Shown: positions 34,801 to 43,689, counted from the first letter of the stretch. The stretch: DNA of 64,000 nt from SHVO01 sp964576515 (GCA_964576515.1 CAZNUW010000005.1:200833-264832); one strand, 5' to 3'. A program made the numbers and translations. The notes: generated by a model from the sequence alone, not told the origin.

Positions 34801-36238
34801 TGTCGGGGGCCTCGGGAAGCGCCGCGCCGTCGAACAGATGTGCTTGAAGGTCGGTGGCGGTACCGCGTCCGCGGTATCCGACGGCGACAATCCCGACCGC
34901 AGCGCGCGCTGTCGGTTGCGTCGCGGGCGCGGGCCGGAAGGTGTCGGGCGATTCAATAATCACGTGTGCGTTGTTGCCGCCGAACCCGAAACTGCTGACG
35001 CCGGCGATGCGGCGCGGGGCGTCCGGCCACGGTTCGGCGTGTGTGACGACGCGGAAGCCCGTGTCCGCCAACCCCGGCGTATAGGGACCAGACGCAGGCG
35101 AACCAGGCAGGACATCGTGCGCCATGGCGGCGAGGACCTTGAGCACGCCCGCACCGCCGGACGCGGTGACGAGATGGCCGAGGTTCGCTTTCAGCGAGCC
35201 GAGACCCAGCGCCCGGTCCGCTCCGAAGACGGCGCGCAAGGCCGCGAGTTCGACAGCGTCGCCGATCTGGGTGCCGGTCGCGTGGCATTCGATGAAACCG
35301 ACCTCGGCGGGCGCGACGCCCGCAACCTCCAGCGCGCGGCGCAGGGCGGCTTCCTGTCCTTCACGCGCGGGCGAAAGAATCCCGCCGGCGCGCCCGTCGT
35401 TCGACAAACCGACGCCGCGGATGACGCCATGGATACGGTCGCCATCGCGCACAGCGTCGTCGTAACGCCTCAGGACGAAGAGGACGGCGCCCTCGGCGGG
35501 CAGCAGACCATCGGCGTCACGGTGAAACGGCCGCGATTGTCCGGAAGGGCTGATGGCCGAGAGCGCGGTGAAGCCTGTGTGCAGGACAAGCGGATCGATG
35601 GCGTTGATCGCGCCGGCAAGCATCACGTCCGCCTCGCCCGCGTGAAGGCGGTCGCAAGCGAGTTTCAGGGCGTAGAGCGAGGACGCGCAGGCGGCATCCA
35701 GCGCGAATCCACCGAGGCCGAGATTGAGCGCCTGACAGAGGATGGAAATGGGCAAGCCGCCGTTGAAGCGGTCGCGCGCACGGGCGGGATCGGGCGTTCC
35801 CATCCAGACGCCTTCCGCAAAGCGCGCGAGGGCTTCGCTGGGATAGCCGAGATTTCCGACAACCGCACCGCCGTGAAGGCGCGGCCGCGCAAGGTCCAGC
35901 CCCGCGTCCGCCATCGCCGCGCGGCCCGCGTGCAAGAGCCAGCGGGTCAGGCGGTCGGCGGCGGCGATCTCGGCGGCCGGCAGCGCGAACCCGTCAGGTT
36001 GAAACTGCGCGTCAAATCCGGTGACGAAACCGCCACGGTCGGTGACCGCGCCTTCGGCGGCCGCATCGCCTTGCCGGCGCAAGATACGCGCGGAGGACGC
36101 ACGCCAGTGGCCGGCGGGCACGCCGTCGACGGCGACGTGGTCGCGCGCGATCAACGTCCACAGGTCCGCGGGCGTGAAAGCCCCCGGCAGGACGCAGCCG
36201 CGGCCGACAATCGCGATCGGCGGGAAAGCGGTCACCAC
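28886..36238 (-). CDS. pfa3: Pfa-type megasynthase, KS-CLF-AT-DH-DH-PKS-type DH
   Basis: This encodes 2450 aa. Seen in order: KS (about 5-435; Cys184 in DAACASS, HATGT and NLGH histidines); a second KS-like domain with Glu593 in place of Cys, a chain-length factor (about 440-790); AT (about 840-1170; nucleophile Ser923 in GLSSGE, with Leu for the usual His); DH1, a pseudo-hotdog with HHGRMPAG (about 1370-1530) plus an active FabA-like unit, His1580 in DGHFKNDP; DH2, a pseudo unit (about 1700-1860) plus His1966 in KAHFFQDP; and a C-terminal PKS-type double hotdog with His2091 (WLADHAP) and Asp2243 (LDGVTH). Pfa synthases build long polyunsaturated or related acyl chains. In known three-gene types the PKS-type DH lies at the end of the KS-MAT protein, not here. 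GTG start, GGAG 6 nt upstream, 10 nt after the pfa2 stop. Confidence 0.93.
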   Translation of the reverse strand: MVTAFPPIAIVGRGCVLPGAFTPADLWTLIARDHVAVDGVPAGHWRASSARILRRQGDAAAEGAVTDRGGFVTGFDAQFQPDGFALPAAEIAAADRLTRWLLHAGRAAMADAGLDLARPRLHGGAVVGNLGYPSEALARFAEGVWMGTPDPARARDRFNGGLPISILCQALNLGLGGFALDAACASSLYALKLACDRLHAGEADVMLAGAINAIDPLVLHTGFTALSAISPSGQSRPFHRDADGLLPAEGAVLFVLRRYDDAVRDGDRIHGVIRGVGLSNDGRAGGILSPAREGQEAALRRALEVAGVAPAEVGFIECHATGTQIGDAVELAALRAVFGADRALGLGSLKANLGHLVTASGGAGVLKVLAAMAHDVLPGSPASGPYTPGLADTGFRVVTHAEPWPDAPRRIAGVSSFGFGGNNAHVIIESPDTFRPAPATQPTARAAVGIVAVGYRGRGTATDLQAHLFDGAALPEAPDITLPMAGLRIPPNDLRQSVPQHALMLAAALESIADVTLPANTAVIVGAQCAADACRHAYRLRLPDLAPDAARDDAGVGAMVAAHVIGCMPNMPANRLNAQCDLRGPSFTVAAEEASGLEALRIAARMLETGEIDAALVGAVDTPDDPVTGFALAQLLPDRPAPADAAVSLVLKRVDDARAAGETVLAVLDDREGESWTDVQQALDAGLGHAHVAAGLRDVAAAVFALARRTWPRPGRKTLPWLANKDPRRISVTVTPLMASPRTIHLREDEYVSLRDTTIRVYEGDDIAALRAAVAADRALAAADLARPGRGPRAAIHGAPADIVARRAVLLECLDNGTAPRDPNIALAHAPLSGDVAFVFTGAAAAYRGMGQDLLRRLPVLADRVHEQCPLVRELAGWIYDLAPQPHMGDYPLLTASSFLCQAHAALTRDVLAITPQAAIGLSSGETNALFALGAWTDMAGLMTAVRDEGLYAYALSGAYAAVHAYWDRHGIAHDAWETWQILAPVDDVRAALVAGADLAIVTAPDDCIIAGTAAACGAAVKRLGPHRATRLNISLACHTPAIGDAAGLWRRLHNRSTAAPGGVRFYSNAHNRAYEVTQQSVADALTHQAAHTVDFPATIRQAWDDGVRIFIEHGPRDTCARAIRAVLGDRPHLAVALDRFGASSWEAAAESVLQLLAAGVPMRLDGFVNMTEEKAAPSTPLLRLPARWPAVPGRHKAAVLPLPPRLAPVRDQSVAWPQAAAHQARASRRDPMPGAAAAAARLHESLTAQHLAYMQTAAHAHAAFLHIVGGIAYPQQDAPPRAVSAPVSTPAPLHGRADLEKLSSGRLSEVWGEQFAVLDDVTRIVRMPMPPLLLADRVMTIDAVAGSMTTGSIVTETDVTADAWYVHHGRMPAGLVVESGQADLLLISWLGIDFLNRGERVYRLLGCELTYHGPLPAVGETLRYDIAIDSHTSLGDVRLFFFHYDCHVAGAHRISVRNGQAGFFTDEELADSDGVLWSAETTKPKPLAESRLDKPTVVTDRMAFDRAALDAFAKGDLAACFGPAFSLSGCHTRSPAPPVGRMLLLERVTHFQPKGGPWGRGYLRAEWPVSPNDWFFDGHFKNDPCMPGTLMFEACLQAMSVYMAGLGLTLNRDGWRFEPLPEETFRLRCRGQVTPRARNIVYEVHVEELALGPQPVLWADVLCTVDGLKAFHCPRLALRLVPDWPMAKTDAVSDPEPARPSAVVDGFAFDYRSLMACAVGRPSEAFGPFYRRFDDGTRVARLPGDPYHFMTRIARIDGAIGGMTTGAFVSAEYTVPPDAWYFAETPRGAMPYAVLMEVGLQPCGWLASYIGAAREIEGEVYFRNLDGTARVHGEVTPATGRLITDAKLTSLSRAGAMIILAFHVTTSDAVGVVHEMETVFGFFPAEALAAQAGLAPSQDDRALHDAPAHLPFILRDTAWGRAVAGDKMLMVDRITGWWPDGGAKKQGLIRGEKAVDPESWFFKAHFFQDPVQPGSLGVEAMLQVVKADLLRRGYAQGAPSPAFLPVTETDRVVWKYRGQVRPWATSVVTQAEILERRIEADGVTVVARASAWVDGLKIYEATLGTKLIFDRAGHGEQVFDVNAQPWLADHAPTYVIPALPLMAMADRILCRGTYDGDEDVPGLVRDFTARRWLAFGAEPQRTRLVVDGARVTLETEKPTGGFVAVAVAANGGDAPALSVITTDAPVVHERGHERDLYRAGHLFHGPAFQGLARATRGADGGRGWLDVDARMAAAVRRALLLDGVTHIIPNDALEQWVSGWNADHVGYPTGLAHLRVHAPLGAATRAVADVRCIDPDARHPRFAFQVRLGADGEGGLWADGVLIYTGLPKGPLGRLSPTSRRAFLADAVFVEGAGLSCADGAATVLDPRDVAASDWLPGTVAAIYGCAGLSGRALSAAIVAKDHVARRARVHPSAVAFDARVSLCTVGERAYPVKVIEAEVFTAMDVGSS

Positions 36239-36248
36239 TAAAGCTCCG

Positions 36249-39200
36249 TCAGGCGGTCACGGCCGCATGGTTTGCGCCAAGGGGCGCGCCCGCGGTTCCG
36301 GCGAACAGCGCGACGTGCGGCGTGGCGTTGGAACCGTGGAAGACTTCGGCCACGAACGCCGCCGCGCCCATGTCGAGCGGAATCAGAGGAACTCCGCGCG
36401 CGGCGAAGAGCGTGCGCAGGCCGTCGTTGACCATGCCGCCGTCCCACGGGCCCCAATCGATGATGCGCAGCGCGCACGCCGCGCCGCGGCGTTTAGCGTC
36501 CGCGGCGGCGATCGCCGCCATGGTGGCGTTGGCGACGGCGTAGTCGGCCTGACCGACATTGCCGTAGCGCGCGCTGACCGACGAGAAGACCGCGATGAGA
36601 TGGAGCGTATCACCGGCCATGGCCGCGAGCAGATTGCGCAGACCGGTGACCTTCGTGTCGTACACCCGCAGCATCTGGCTTTCGGTCTTCTCGGCGATGA
36701 GGGAATCCGCGAGCACGCCCGCACCGTGGATGAGACCGTCGATCCGCCCAAAATGGGCACGGATATCGGCGACAGCGGCCTTCACGGACTGCGCATCGCT
36801 CACGTCGGCGCGCACGGGGAGCACGGTCGCGCCCGCGGCTTCAAGGGCGGACAGCGTGCCGCGCAGTTCGCGGCCCGCGAGAATCGCCTGCGCCCGCTGG
36901 CTAAGTGCTGCGGGCGGCAAGGTTTCACCGCGCGCCTTGGCTTCGGCGGCGCACGCCGCGATGAGGCCGGTCATATCCTGCGCGGCGGCGATGGCGGGCG
37001 GCTCCGCATCGAGCGCGGTGCGTCCCAGCACCGCGAGGCGAAGCTTGCGGCCTTCGGCGAGCGCCTTCAGGCACGCGCCCGTCACGCCGCGTCCGCCACC
37101 GGTGACGACCAACACCGCGTCGTCGGGAAGCGTCGCCGTGCGTGCGGGATCCAACGCGGCGGCGCGGTCCTGGCGCACGAGGCGGCGGCCGTCGGTGAGG
37201 AGTTTCACATCCGCCGCGTTGCCGCCGGCAAGAAGCTCGGTGACAATCTGTTCGGCGGGCAGGCTCGCGTCCTCCAAGACGATGTTGCGCACGCAAGCGT
37301 CCGGCCATTCCTGCGCTGCCGTGCGCGTGAGGCCCGCGAGATCGAGCTCCGCGCCGTCGACGGCGATGACGACAAAACTATGTCCGCCGCGGTCGGTCCG
37401 TTTGGCGAAGATGCGCGCGGCTTCAAACGCCAACCGGACACCGGCGCGCCCGTCGACGTCGCGCGGCACGACGACAAGGACAAGGTCCGCGCCGCGTACG
37501 TCGGCCACATCGCGCGAGACACGCAGGCCGTCGGCTTCGATCCGTTTGCCGAGCACCGCGACCGTGGCATCGTCACCCGGAGCGAGGAGCGCCACATGCG
37601 CGCCCATATCGTAGCCGGGTGTGGCGTCGCGCGACGCGACTTGCGCAATCCAAGTATCGGCGATGCGGGAGAGCGCCGCCACGGGCGCGGCGGCCGCCGG
37701 GGCTTGCGCGGGCGGAGCCACGCCCATCTGCGCCGTGACCTGGACGATGATGCTGCGCAAGGTGGGAAGGCTGGCGAGATCGCGCGCGTCGAGATCGCCC
37801 AGCACCGGGAGGCGGCGCTGAAGTTCGGAGAGGATCTCCACCCGTTTGATGGAATCGATTCCGAGATCGGCTTCGAGTTCCATGTCGGGCGTCAGCATGT
37901 CGATGGAATAGCCGGTCTTCGCCGCCACCACTTCAAGGAACAGCCGTTCGGCGTCGGAAGCCGTGGGAATCTCGACCACCGGCGCGCGGGGCGCGGGCGC
38001 GGATTGCGGCGCGACCGGCGCCGGCGCGGCGGCGGGAGACAACGTCGGCGCCTGGCGCGACACATGCTCGACGATGTCACGCAAGGTGGGCAGCGCGCTG
38101 AGCTCGCGAGCGTCAATATCCTTCAACGCGGACAGTTGCGACTGAAGCTCGGACAGGATCTCCACCCGCTTGATGGAGTCGATCCCAAGATCGGCTTCCA
38201 TCGCCATGTCGAGGTTGAGCATATCGACGGGATAGCCGGTCTTCGCCGCCACGATCTTGAGGAAGAGCGTTTGCGGATCGGCGGACGTCACAACAGGCGC
38301 CGGTGCAGGCGCGGGCACGACCGGCGCCGGCGGACGCACAACAGCGACCTCTTTTGGCGCAACCGGCGACGCGGCAGGCGGTGGCGGCGGCGCGAACACC
38401 GGCGCGGCCGGCATCTGCGGGCGCGGCATCGGCGCGACGCCCGAGGCAGGCGCGCCATGCATGAGGCCGCTGATCTGGGCGATGGCTTGTTCGGCGGCGC
38501 GCATGTAGGCGATGTGCGCATCGGCCATGGCCTGTTGCGCGACGCGGTGGGCTTCGGCGGTCTGCGCGTGGATGCGCTCGAGCGCCGAGATGGTCTCGTC
38601 GTGGGCCACAGGCGGCGCAGGCGTCTTTTCGGTCGTCACGGGGTGAACCTGTACTTTCTCGGGATTGGGAAGGGGCAGCGCGGCGGCGCCGCCGGACGGC
38701 GGATAGGGTTTCGCGTAATTCGCGCCGTCGATCATCAGCGCGCGGGCGGGTGGCGCGACCGGCGGCGCGGCGATCTCGTATCCGTCCCATGCGAAACGCA
38801 TGTCGACGGCATGACCCATCACGGCCAGACGGCCAAGGGTGTCCCAGAGCGCCGCAAGCGGCGCGCCGGCGCGGCTGTCGACAGCCATGGCGTCATGGGT
38901 GCGGCCGCCGAGGATCTGGCGCACGAGATCGGTGAGCACGGTGCCCGGCCCAACTTCAACGAAGGTGCGCACACCGGCGGCATACATCGCTTCGATCTGT
39001 TCGACGAAACGTACGCGCGCGGTGATCTGACCGACGAGCGTTGTTCGGATCGCCGCCGGATCGTTCGTGTAAGGCGCGGCGGAGCTATTGGCGTAAACCC
39101 CACACGCGGGCGCGCGCACCGCCAAGCCTGCAAGGGCTTCGGCATAGGGCTGCGCGGCGGGCGCGACGATCGGCGAGTGGAACGCGGTGGCGACGTTGAG

Positions 39201-41501
39201 CCGCTTGGCGGAAATCCCACGCGCCTTGAAGGCTTCGAGCGCTTGAGAGGCCGCCGTCACCGTGCCGGACAGCACGACCTGATTGGGCCCGTTGTGGTTG
39301 GCCACTGCGATCTCCGCGATCCCGGCCGCGACGCTTTCGGCCGTGGCGAGGTCCGTCACCGCGACGATCATCGCGCCGGGGATGCTGGCGGCGGCTTCGG
39401 CCATGAGGCGGCCGCGGGTCAGCGCCGCGGCGCGGAAATCATCCTCGGTGAACACGCCCGCGGCGAACAGAGCGGTCAGTTCGCCGAAGCTGTGACCTGC
39501 GGTGACGTCGGGCCGCACGCCGGCGGCCTCCAGCAGAGCGAGATAGGCGAGGCTGGTGAGGCCGACGGCGGGCTGCGCTTTATCGGTTTCAGTAAGACGC
39601 GCGGTTTGCGCTTTCTCATCCTCCGGCGTGAACGCGGGTGGCGGGAAAACGGTGCGGTGTAGGTCGGCGCTGACGCCGTGACTTGCCGCACGGTCCCACA
39701 CGGCGCGGGCGTCGGGGAATGTCATGACGGCGTCCGCGCCCATGCCGATATACTGACTGCCCTGCCCCGGGAACAGGAACGCAAGCGTCCCGGCGGATTT
39801 CGCGCCCGCGCCGACCACAACGCCTTTCGCCGGACGAGATTCGCGCAAGGCGGCACACTTCGCCGCGAGATCGTCGGCCTTGGCCGCGACGATGGCCGCG
39901 CGGTGCGGCGCCGCCGGCGTGAACGCGGCGTGGCTGCCCTTCGCGGCGACGGCGAGGCTTTCGGCGCGCGCCGTTTGAAGGGCGGCCTCGGCCTTCGCGC
40001 TCAATTGCTCGCGCGTCTCGGCGCTGAGCAGGATCAGTTCGCCGATGTCGGGGCGGATGCGCGCGGGTTGCGAGGGGCCGAGATATTCCTCGACCGTGAC
40101 ATGGAAGTTGCTGCCGCCGAAGCCAAAGGAGCTGACGGAGGCGCGGCGCGGGTGAGCTGCGGCGCGAATCCACGGACGCGCGCGCGTGTTGAGATAGAAG
40201 GGACTGTCGCCGATCTTGAGCGCGGGATTGGGCGTGGAAACCTTGCAGGTGGGCGGCAGCACCTTGTGATGCAGCGCCATCACGGCTTTATAGAGGGACG
40301 CGGCGCCGGCGGCGGATTTGGTGTGACCGATCTGTGATTTCACGGAGCCCAGCGCGCACCAGGTGCGCGCGTCCGGTTTGTCTTTCCCAAACACCTCGCG
40401 CAAAGCGGCGACTTCGGCGGCGTCGCCCGCGACGGTGCCGGTGCCGTGGGCTTCCATCAGTTCGACGGTGCCCGGCCCATAACCGGCCGACGCATACGCG
40501 CGCTGCAACGCCAGCGCCTGACCTTCGGCGCGCGGCGCGTAGATGCTTTTCGCGCGCCCATCGGACGAAGCGCCGAGACCACGGATCACACCGTAAATCT
40601 TATTGCCGTCGCGTTCGGCGTCGGCGAGACGGCGCAGCGCGAGCATGCCAAGCCCTTCGCCCAGCAAGGTGCCGTCGGCGTCGGCGGAGAACGGCCGGCA
40701 GTCGCCGGTGGGCGACATGGCGGGCGTCTTGCTGAAACACATGTACATGAAGATGTCGTTGATCGCGTCGACGCCGCCGGTGATGGCGAGGTCCGACGCG
40801 CCGCTCTCCAATTCCTGGATGGCCATGCGCACGGCAGCCAAGGAACTGGCGCAAGCCGCGTCCACAACGCAGTTGGTGCCGCCGAAATTGAAGCGGTTGG
40901 CGATGCGCCCGGCGACCACGTTCCCGAGAAGGCCCGGGAACGTCGCTTCCGTCCAATCGCTGTATTGGTTCTCGATCCTGTCGCAGATCGCGATGACCTG
41001 GGACTCGGGGATTCCCGCTTCACGCAGGACCTTCACCCAGACTGGGCGCTGGATGCTGCCCGACATTTCCGCAACCAGTTCGGTCGCCGAGGCGACGCCG
41101 AGGATGACGCTGGCGCGCTCCAGCCGGGCTTTCGCGAAATCACCGCCGAGCGCGTCTTCCAGCACCTGACGCGCGACCAACAACGCCAGCAGTTGCGCCG
41201 TATCGGTCCCCGGGATCGAGGCCGGCGGCATGCCGTATTCCATCGGATCGAAGGGCACCTTGGGTAAAAACGCGCCACGGCGCGCGTAGGTCTTTCCACG
41301 CCGGCGGGGGTCGGGATCGTAGTAGTCGTCGATCAGCCAGTGGCCCGGCGGGATGTCGGAGGTGAGATCCGTGCCCGCGAGAATGTTCTTCCAAAATCCG
41401 TCGCGCGCCGCGCTGCCGGGAAACAACGACGCCATTCCGACGATGGCGATGGGCGTGTGCAAGGCGCCTGGTGTGCTGGTGGCGTTCATGTTGAATCTCA
41501 T
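36249..41501 (-). CDS. pfa2: Pfa-type megasynthase, KS-MAT-ACP-ACP-KR
   Basis: This encodes 1750 aa. Seen: KS (about 15-460; Cys217 in DAACASS, EAHGTGT, GHTKSAAG); malonyl-CoA acyltransferase (about 570-880; Ser671 in GHSFGE); an Ala/Pro-rich linker (about 950-1060); two ACPs with phosphopantetheine sites Ser1109 and Ser1217, both in LGIDSIKRVEIL; and KR (about 1390-1720; GGGRGVTG NADPH site, Tyr1654 in QADYAVANATM). Marine PUFA synthases carry five to nine ACPs; two is at the low end and resembles three-gene or secondary-lipid Pfa systems. No C-terminal DH is present. The start at 41501 forms ATGA with the enoylreductase stop; an ATG at 41489 is equally plausible. Confidence 0.95.
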   Translation of the reverse strand: MRFNMNATSTPGALHTPIAIVGMASLFPGSAARDGFWKNILAGTDLTSDIPPGHWLIDDYYDPDPRRRGKTYARRGAFLPKVPFDPMEYGMPPASIPGTDTAQLLALLVARQVLEDALGGDFAKARLERASVILGVASATELVAEMSGSIQRPVWVKVLREAGIPESQVIAICDRIENQYSDWTEATFPGLLGNVVAGRIANRFNFGGTNCVVDAACASSLAAVRMAIQELESGASDLAITGGVDAINDIFMYMCFSKTPAMSPTGDCRPFSADADGTLLGEGLGMLALRRLADAERDGNKIYGVIRGLGASSDGRAKSIYAPRAEGQALALQRAYASAGYGPGTVELMEAHGTGTVAGDAAEVAALREVFGKDKPDARTWCALGSVKSQIGHTKSAAGAASLYKAVMALHHKVLPPTCKVSTPNPALKIGDSPFYLNTRARPWIRAAAHPRRASVSSFGFGGSNFHVTVEEYLGPSQPARIRPDIGELILLSAETREQLSAKAEAALQTARAESLAVAAKGSHAAFTPAAPHRAAIVAAKADDLAAKCAALRESRPAKGVVVGAGAKSAGTLAFLFPGQGSQYIGMGADAVMTFPDARAVWDRAASHGVSADLHRTVFPPPAFTPEDEKAQTARLTETDKAQPAVGLTSLAYLALLEAAGVRPDVTAGHSFGELTALFAAGVFTEDDFRAAALTRGRLMAEAAASIPGAMIVAVTDLATAESVAAGIAEIAVANHNGPNQVVLSGTVTAASQALEAFKARGISAKRLNVATAFHSPIVAPAAQPYAEALAGLAVRAPACGVYANSSAAPYTNDPAAIRTTLVGQITARVRFVEQIEAMYAAGVRTFVEVGPGTVLTDLVRQILGGRTHDAMAVDSRAGAPLAALWDTLGRLAVMGHAVDMRFAWDGYEIAAPPVAPPARALMIDGANYAKPYPPSGGAAALPLPNPEKVQVHPVTTEKTPAPPVAHDETISALERIHAQTAEAHRVAQQAMADAHIAYMRAAEQAIAQISGLMHGAPASGVAPMPRPQMPAAPVFAPPPPPAASPVAPKEVAVVRPPAPVVPAPAPAPVVTSADPQTLFLKIVAAKTGYPVDMLNLDMAMEADLGIDSIKRVEILSELQSQLSALKDIDARELSALPTLRDIVEHVSRQAPTLSPAAAPAPVAPQSAPAPRAPVVEIPTASDAERLFLEVVAAKTGYSIDMLTPDMELEADLGIDSIKRVEILSELQRRLPVLGDLDARDLASLPTLRSIIVQVTAQMGVAPPAQAPAAAAPVAALSRIADTWIAQVASRDATPGYDMGAHVALLAPGDDATVAVLGKRIEADGLRVSRDVADVRGADLVLVVVPRDVDGRAGVRLAFEAARIFAKRTDRGGHSFVVIAVDGAELDLAGLTRTAAQEWPDACVRNIVLEDASLPAEQIVTELLAGGNAADVKLLTDGRRLVRQDRAAALDPARTATLPDDAVLVVTGGGRGVTGACLKALAEGRKLRLAVLGRTALDAEPPAIAAAQDMTGLIAACAAEAKARGETLPPAALSQRAQAILAGRELRGTLSALEAAGATVLPVRADVSDAQSVKAAVADIRAHFGRIDGLIHGAGVLADSLIAEKTESQMLRVYDTKVTGLRNLLAAMAGDTLHLIAVFSSVSARYGNVGQADYAVANATMAAIAAADAKRRGAACALRIIDWGPWDGGMVNDGLRTLFAARGVPLIPLDMGAAAFVAEVFHGSNATPHVALFAGTAGAPLGANHAAVTA

Positions 41502-43075
41502 TCCACCGCGAGGCGGGTGGGCGGAGGTGAAAAACAGATCTCGGGCACATCTACGCCTGCCGCGCGCATCTGTTGCGCCCGGAGCACGATCGCCGCGCCT
41601 TCCATCAGATTGAGCCCGATCTGGACGACTTTGCGTTCGGCGGGATCGGCCAGGAAGGAGCCCGCCGTCCAGTCGTTGAAGGCTCCCATGGCCGGGCCGC
41701 ACCAGATCTGGAAGTCCGCGACACGGTCGGCGGTCCCTTCGAGCGGCCACCGGCTGGAGTTGCCGAGATACCAGCGGAACACCAGCGCCATGCGCAGGCG
41801 CGGGTCGCGTTCGGCGCGGGCGAGATGCGCGGGATCGCGCGCGGTGAAATAGGCGCGCGTCTTCTGCCAAATCTCATCGAGCGGCTGGCGGAAAATATCC
41901 TTCTCGAGCTGCGTACGCACAGGTTCCGGGATCGCTTCGAGGGAGTCGTAGCCGCGATAAAGATCGTAAAGACGCCCGGCGCGCATCGGGAAGAAGAGGC
42001 CCTTGCGCAAGACCTGCACCTTCACGCCCATTTCAAACATATCGGCCGACGGCGCCATGGCCACATCGGTGGACCCGGCCTCGGCGAGGAGTTTGCGGCC
42101 CGCCGGCGACAACCCGGATTCGACAGCCGCCTGATTCACGCTGCCGGTGAGCACATAGGCCGCGCCCATCGCAAAGGCCGCGGCGACCGCGCCCGGCGTA
42201 CCGAGCCCGCCCGCAGCGCCGATGCGCGACGGCGAGCCTAAGCGCGCGCGCAGCGCGATCAGTTGGGGCACAAGGACAGAGAGTGGGCGGTTGTCGGTGT
42301 GGCCGCCGGAGTCCGCCTCTGCGGTGATGTCGCCCGCCACCGGAATCTGCGCAGCAAGATCGGCTTCGGCGCGCGAGAGACGGCCCGCCGCCACCAGCGC
42401 ATTCAGGACATCGGCCGACGGCGGCTGCATGAAGGGCGCGGCGACCTCGACACGCGAGACCTTCGCGAAGACGTGATTGCGTCGCACGATCCGACCATCC
42501 GGACCACGCGTAAGACCGGTCGCGGCGTAACGGACAACGGCGGGCGACAGGCTCATGAACGCCGAGGCCGACACGCGCGCAACGCCGCGCGCGAGATAAA
42601 GATCGACCAGCGCGTCTTCCAGCGCGAGGTCGTCGGGCGAGTGGATGAGGTTCACACCCCACGGCCGTCCGCCAGGCGAGAGCGCGGCAGAGATGCGATC
42701 GATCGCGCGTTCGACCTCGGCGGGCGCGAGCCCGGCCGAACCGAAGAACCCGAGCATCCCCGCGCGTCCGGCGGCGATAGCCATGTCCGCGGTCGCGATC
42801 CCGCGCGCCATCTCGCCCACGACATAGGGGAATCGGAGACCATGGGCGTCGACAAAAGCCCGGTCGCCCAGCCACTCCGGGTAAAGTGCGGGCAGAAGCG
42901 CATCCGCGCGCTCGGCGCCGAAACCGGGATCGCCTTCCAGGCAGACCGCGTGCAGGCGCTCGTCCGGCAAATGGACGATCTCGGCCCGTTGCCGGAAACG
43001 CCGCGCGGCGTCGAGGATGGCGGCGCCGTCGCGGCGCAGGGCGGATGTGTCTGTCTTGATCTGCAATTGGCTCAT
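41498..43075 (-). CDS. pfaD: PfaD-like trans-acting enoylreductase
   Basis: This encodes 525 aa of the PfaD/Pfa1 flavin enoylreductase family, a TIM barrel using FMN and NAD(P)H that reduces the enoyl intermediate on the megasynthase ACP. Seen: GWGVNLIHSPDDLALEDALVD, VSRVEVAAPFMQPPS and the signature EADSGGHTDNRP; then GLGTPGAVAAAFAMGAAYVLTGSVNQA, the phosphate-binding end of the barrel. The C-terminal part (FRWYLGNSSRWP, IWCGPAMGAFNDWTAGSFL) is typical of PfaD. The start at 43075 forms ATGA with the PPTase stop (43072-43075). It is essential in Pfa pathways in other organisms; here its position second in the operon supports the pathway call. Confidence 0.95.
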   Translation of the reverse strand: MSQLQIKTDTSALRRDGAAILDAARRFRQRAEIVHLPDERLHAVCLEGDPGFGAERADALLPALYPEWLGDRAFVDAHGLRFPYVVGEMARGIATADMAIAAGRAGMLGFFGSAGLAPAEVERAIDRISAALSPGGRPWGVNLIHSPDDLALEDALVDLYLARGVARVSASAFMSLSPAVVRYAATGLTRGPDGRIVRRNHVFAKVSRVEVAAPFMQPPSADVLNALVAAGRLSRAEADLAAQIPVAGDITAEADSGGHTDNRPLSVLVPQLIALRARLGSPSRIGAAGGLGTPGAVAAAFAMGAAYVLTGSVNQAAVESGLSPAGRKLLAEAGSTDVAMAPSADMFEMGVKVQVLRKGLFFPMRAGRLYDLYRGYDSLEAIPEPVRTQLEKDIFRQPLDEIWQKTRAYFTARDPAHLARAERDPRLRMALVFRWYLGNSSRWPLEGTADRVADFQIWCGPAMGAFNDWTAGSFLADPAERKVVQIGLNLMEGAAIVLRAQQMRAAGVDVPEICFSPPPTRLAVE

Positions 43076-43689
43076 GATTCGATTGTCGCCAGCGCGCCGA
43101 GGAAGCCTTCGGGGCAATCCAGGTTTCTTACAACGATGCGCCGGCCTTCAATACATAAAGTGACGTCGGCGGGATCGTCGCCGACCTGTAACAAGCGCGG
43201 GTCCAAGCTGAAACCGGCCCCGAGCGCCTTGAGGGCGGCTTCCTTGCGCGTCCAGGCCCGGAGCAAGCGGTCGTTGCGGGTTTGCGGCGCACCGTGCGAC
43301 CACGCGGCGTACTCGTCGCCGGAGAGGATTTTCTTGGCGACGCCGTCGTGGACGTCGCGACGTCCTTCGATGTCGATACCGACCGGCCGGTCCGGCGCGA
43401 TGGCCAGGGCCGCCAGATCCTCGGAATGCGAGATATTGAACTGCACGGCCGAATCGGCGAGCGCCGGTTTGCCGTGCGCGTTAGTCTGAAGAACGATGTC
43501 CCGCGGCGGGCGTCCAAGCGCCGCGCCAAGCTCGCGGCGCAGGAATGCGCGCGCGGCGATGAAACGCCGCCGCGCCGCGGGCGCGCGGAAGCGCTCGGCC
43601 CGCGCCCGCTCGTCGGCGCTGAGCACGTCGCCGGCGTCGGCCAGATGATCGTCGGAAAGGGCGAGATTCGCCCACGACACCGCCGTCAT
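43072..43689 (-). CDS. Sfp-type 4'-phosphopantetheinyl transferase
   Basis: This encodes 205 aa that load phosphopantetheine onto ACPs; here the two ACPs of the downstream megasynthase are the obvious partners (PfaE role). Seen: FIAARAFLRREL, HGKPAL, NISHSED (His88), VGIDIE with Asp106 and Glu108 (Mg2+), and WTRKEAALKALG with Glu150 and Lys154. The length is near that of Sfp-like enzymes. No clear ribosome site precedes the ATG at 43689. First gene of the minus-strand Pfa operon, facing the acyltransferase gene across a 163-base promoter region. Confidence 0.92.
   Translation of the reverse strand: MTAVSWANLALSDDHLADAGDVLSADERARAERFRAPAARRRFIAARAFLRRELGAALGRPPRDIVLQTNAHGKPALADSAVQFNISHSEDLAALAIAPDRPVGIDIEGRRDVHDGVAKKILSGDEYAAWSHGAPQTRNDRLLRAWTRKEAALKALGAGFSLDPRLLQVGDDPADVTLCIEGRRIVVRNLDCPEGFLGALATIES

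Noticed and set aside
28886..41501. Modular type I polyketide or heterocyst-glycolipid synthase
   Set aside because: Paired FabA-like dehydratases, a chain-length factor, tandem LGIDSIKRVEIL ACPs and a PfaD-type enoylreductase together point to a Pfa synthase.
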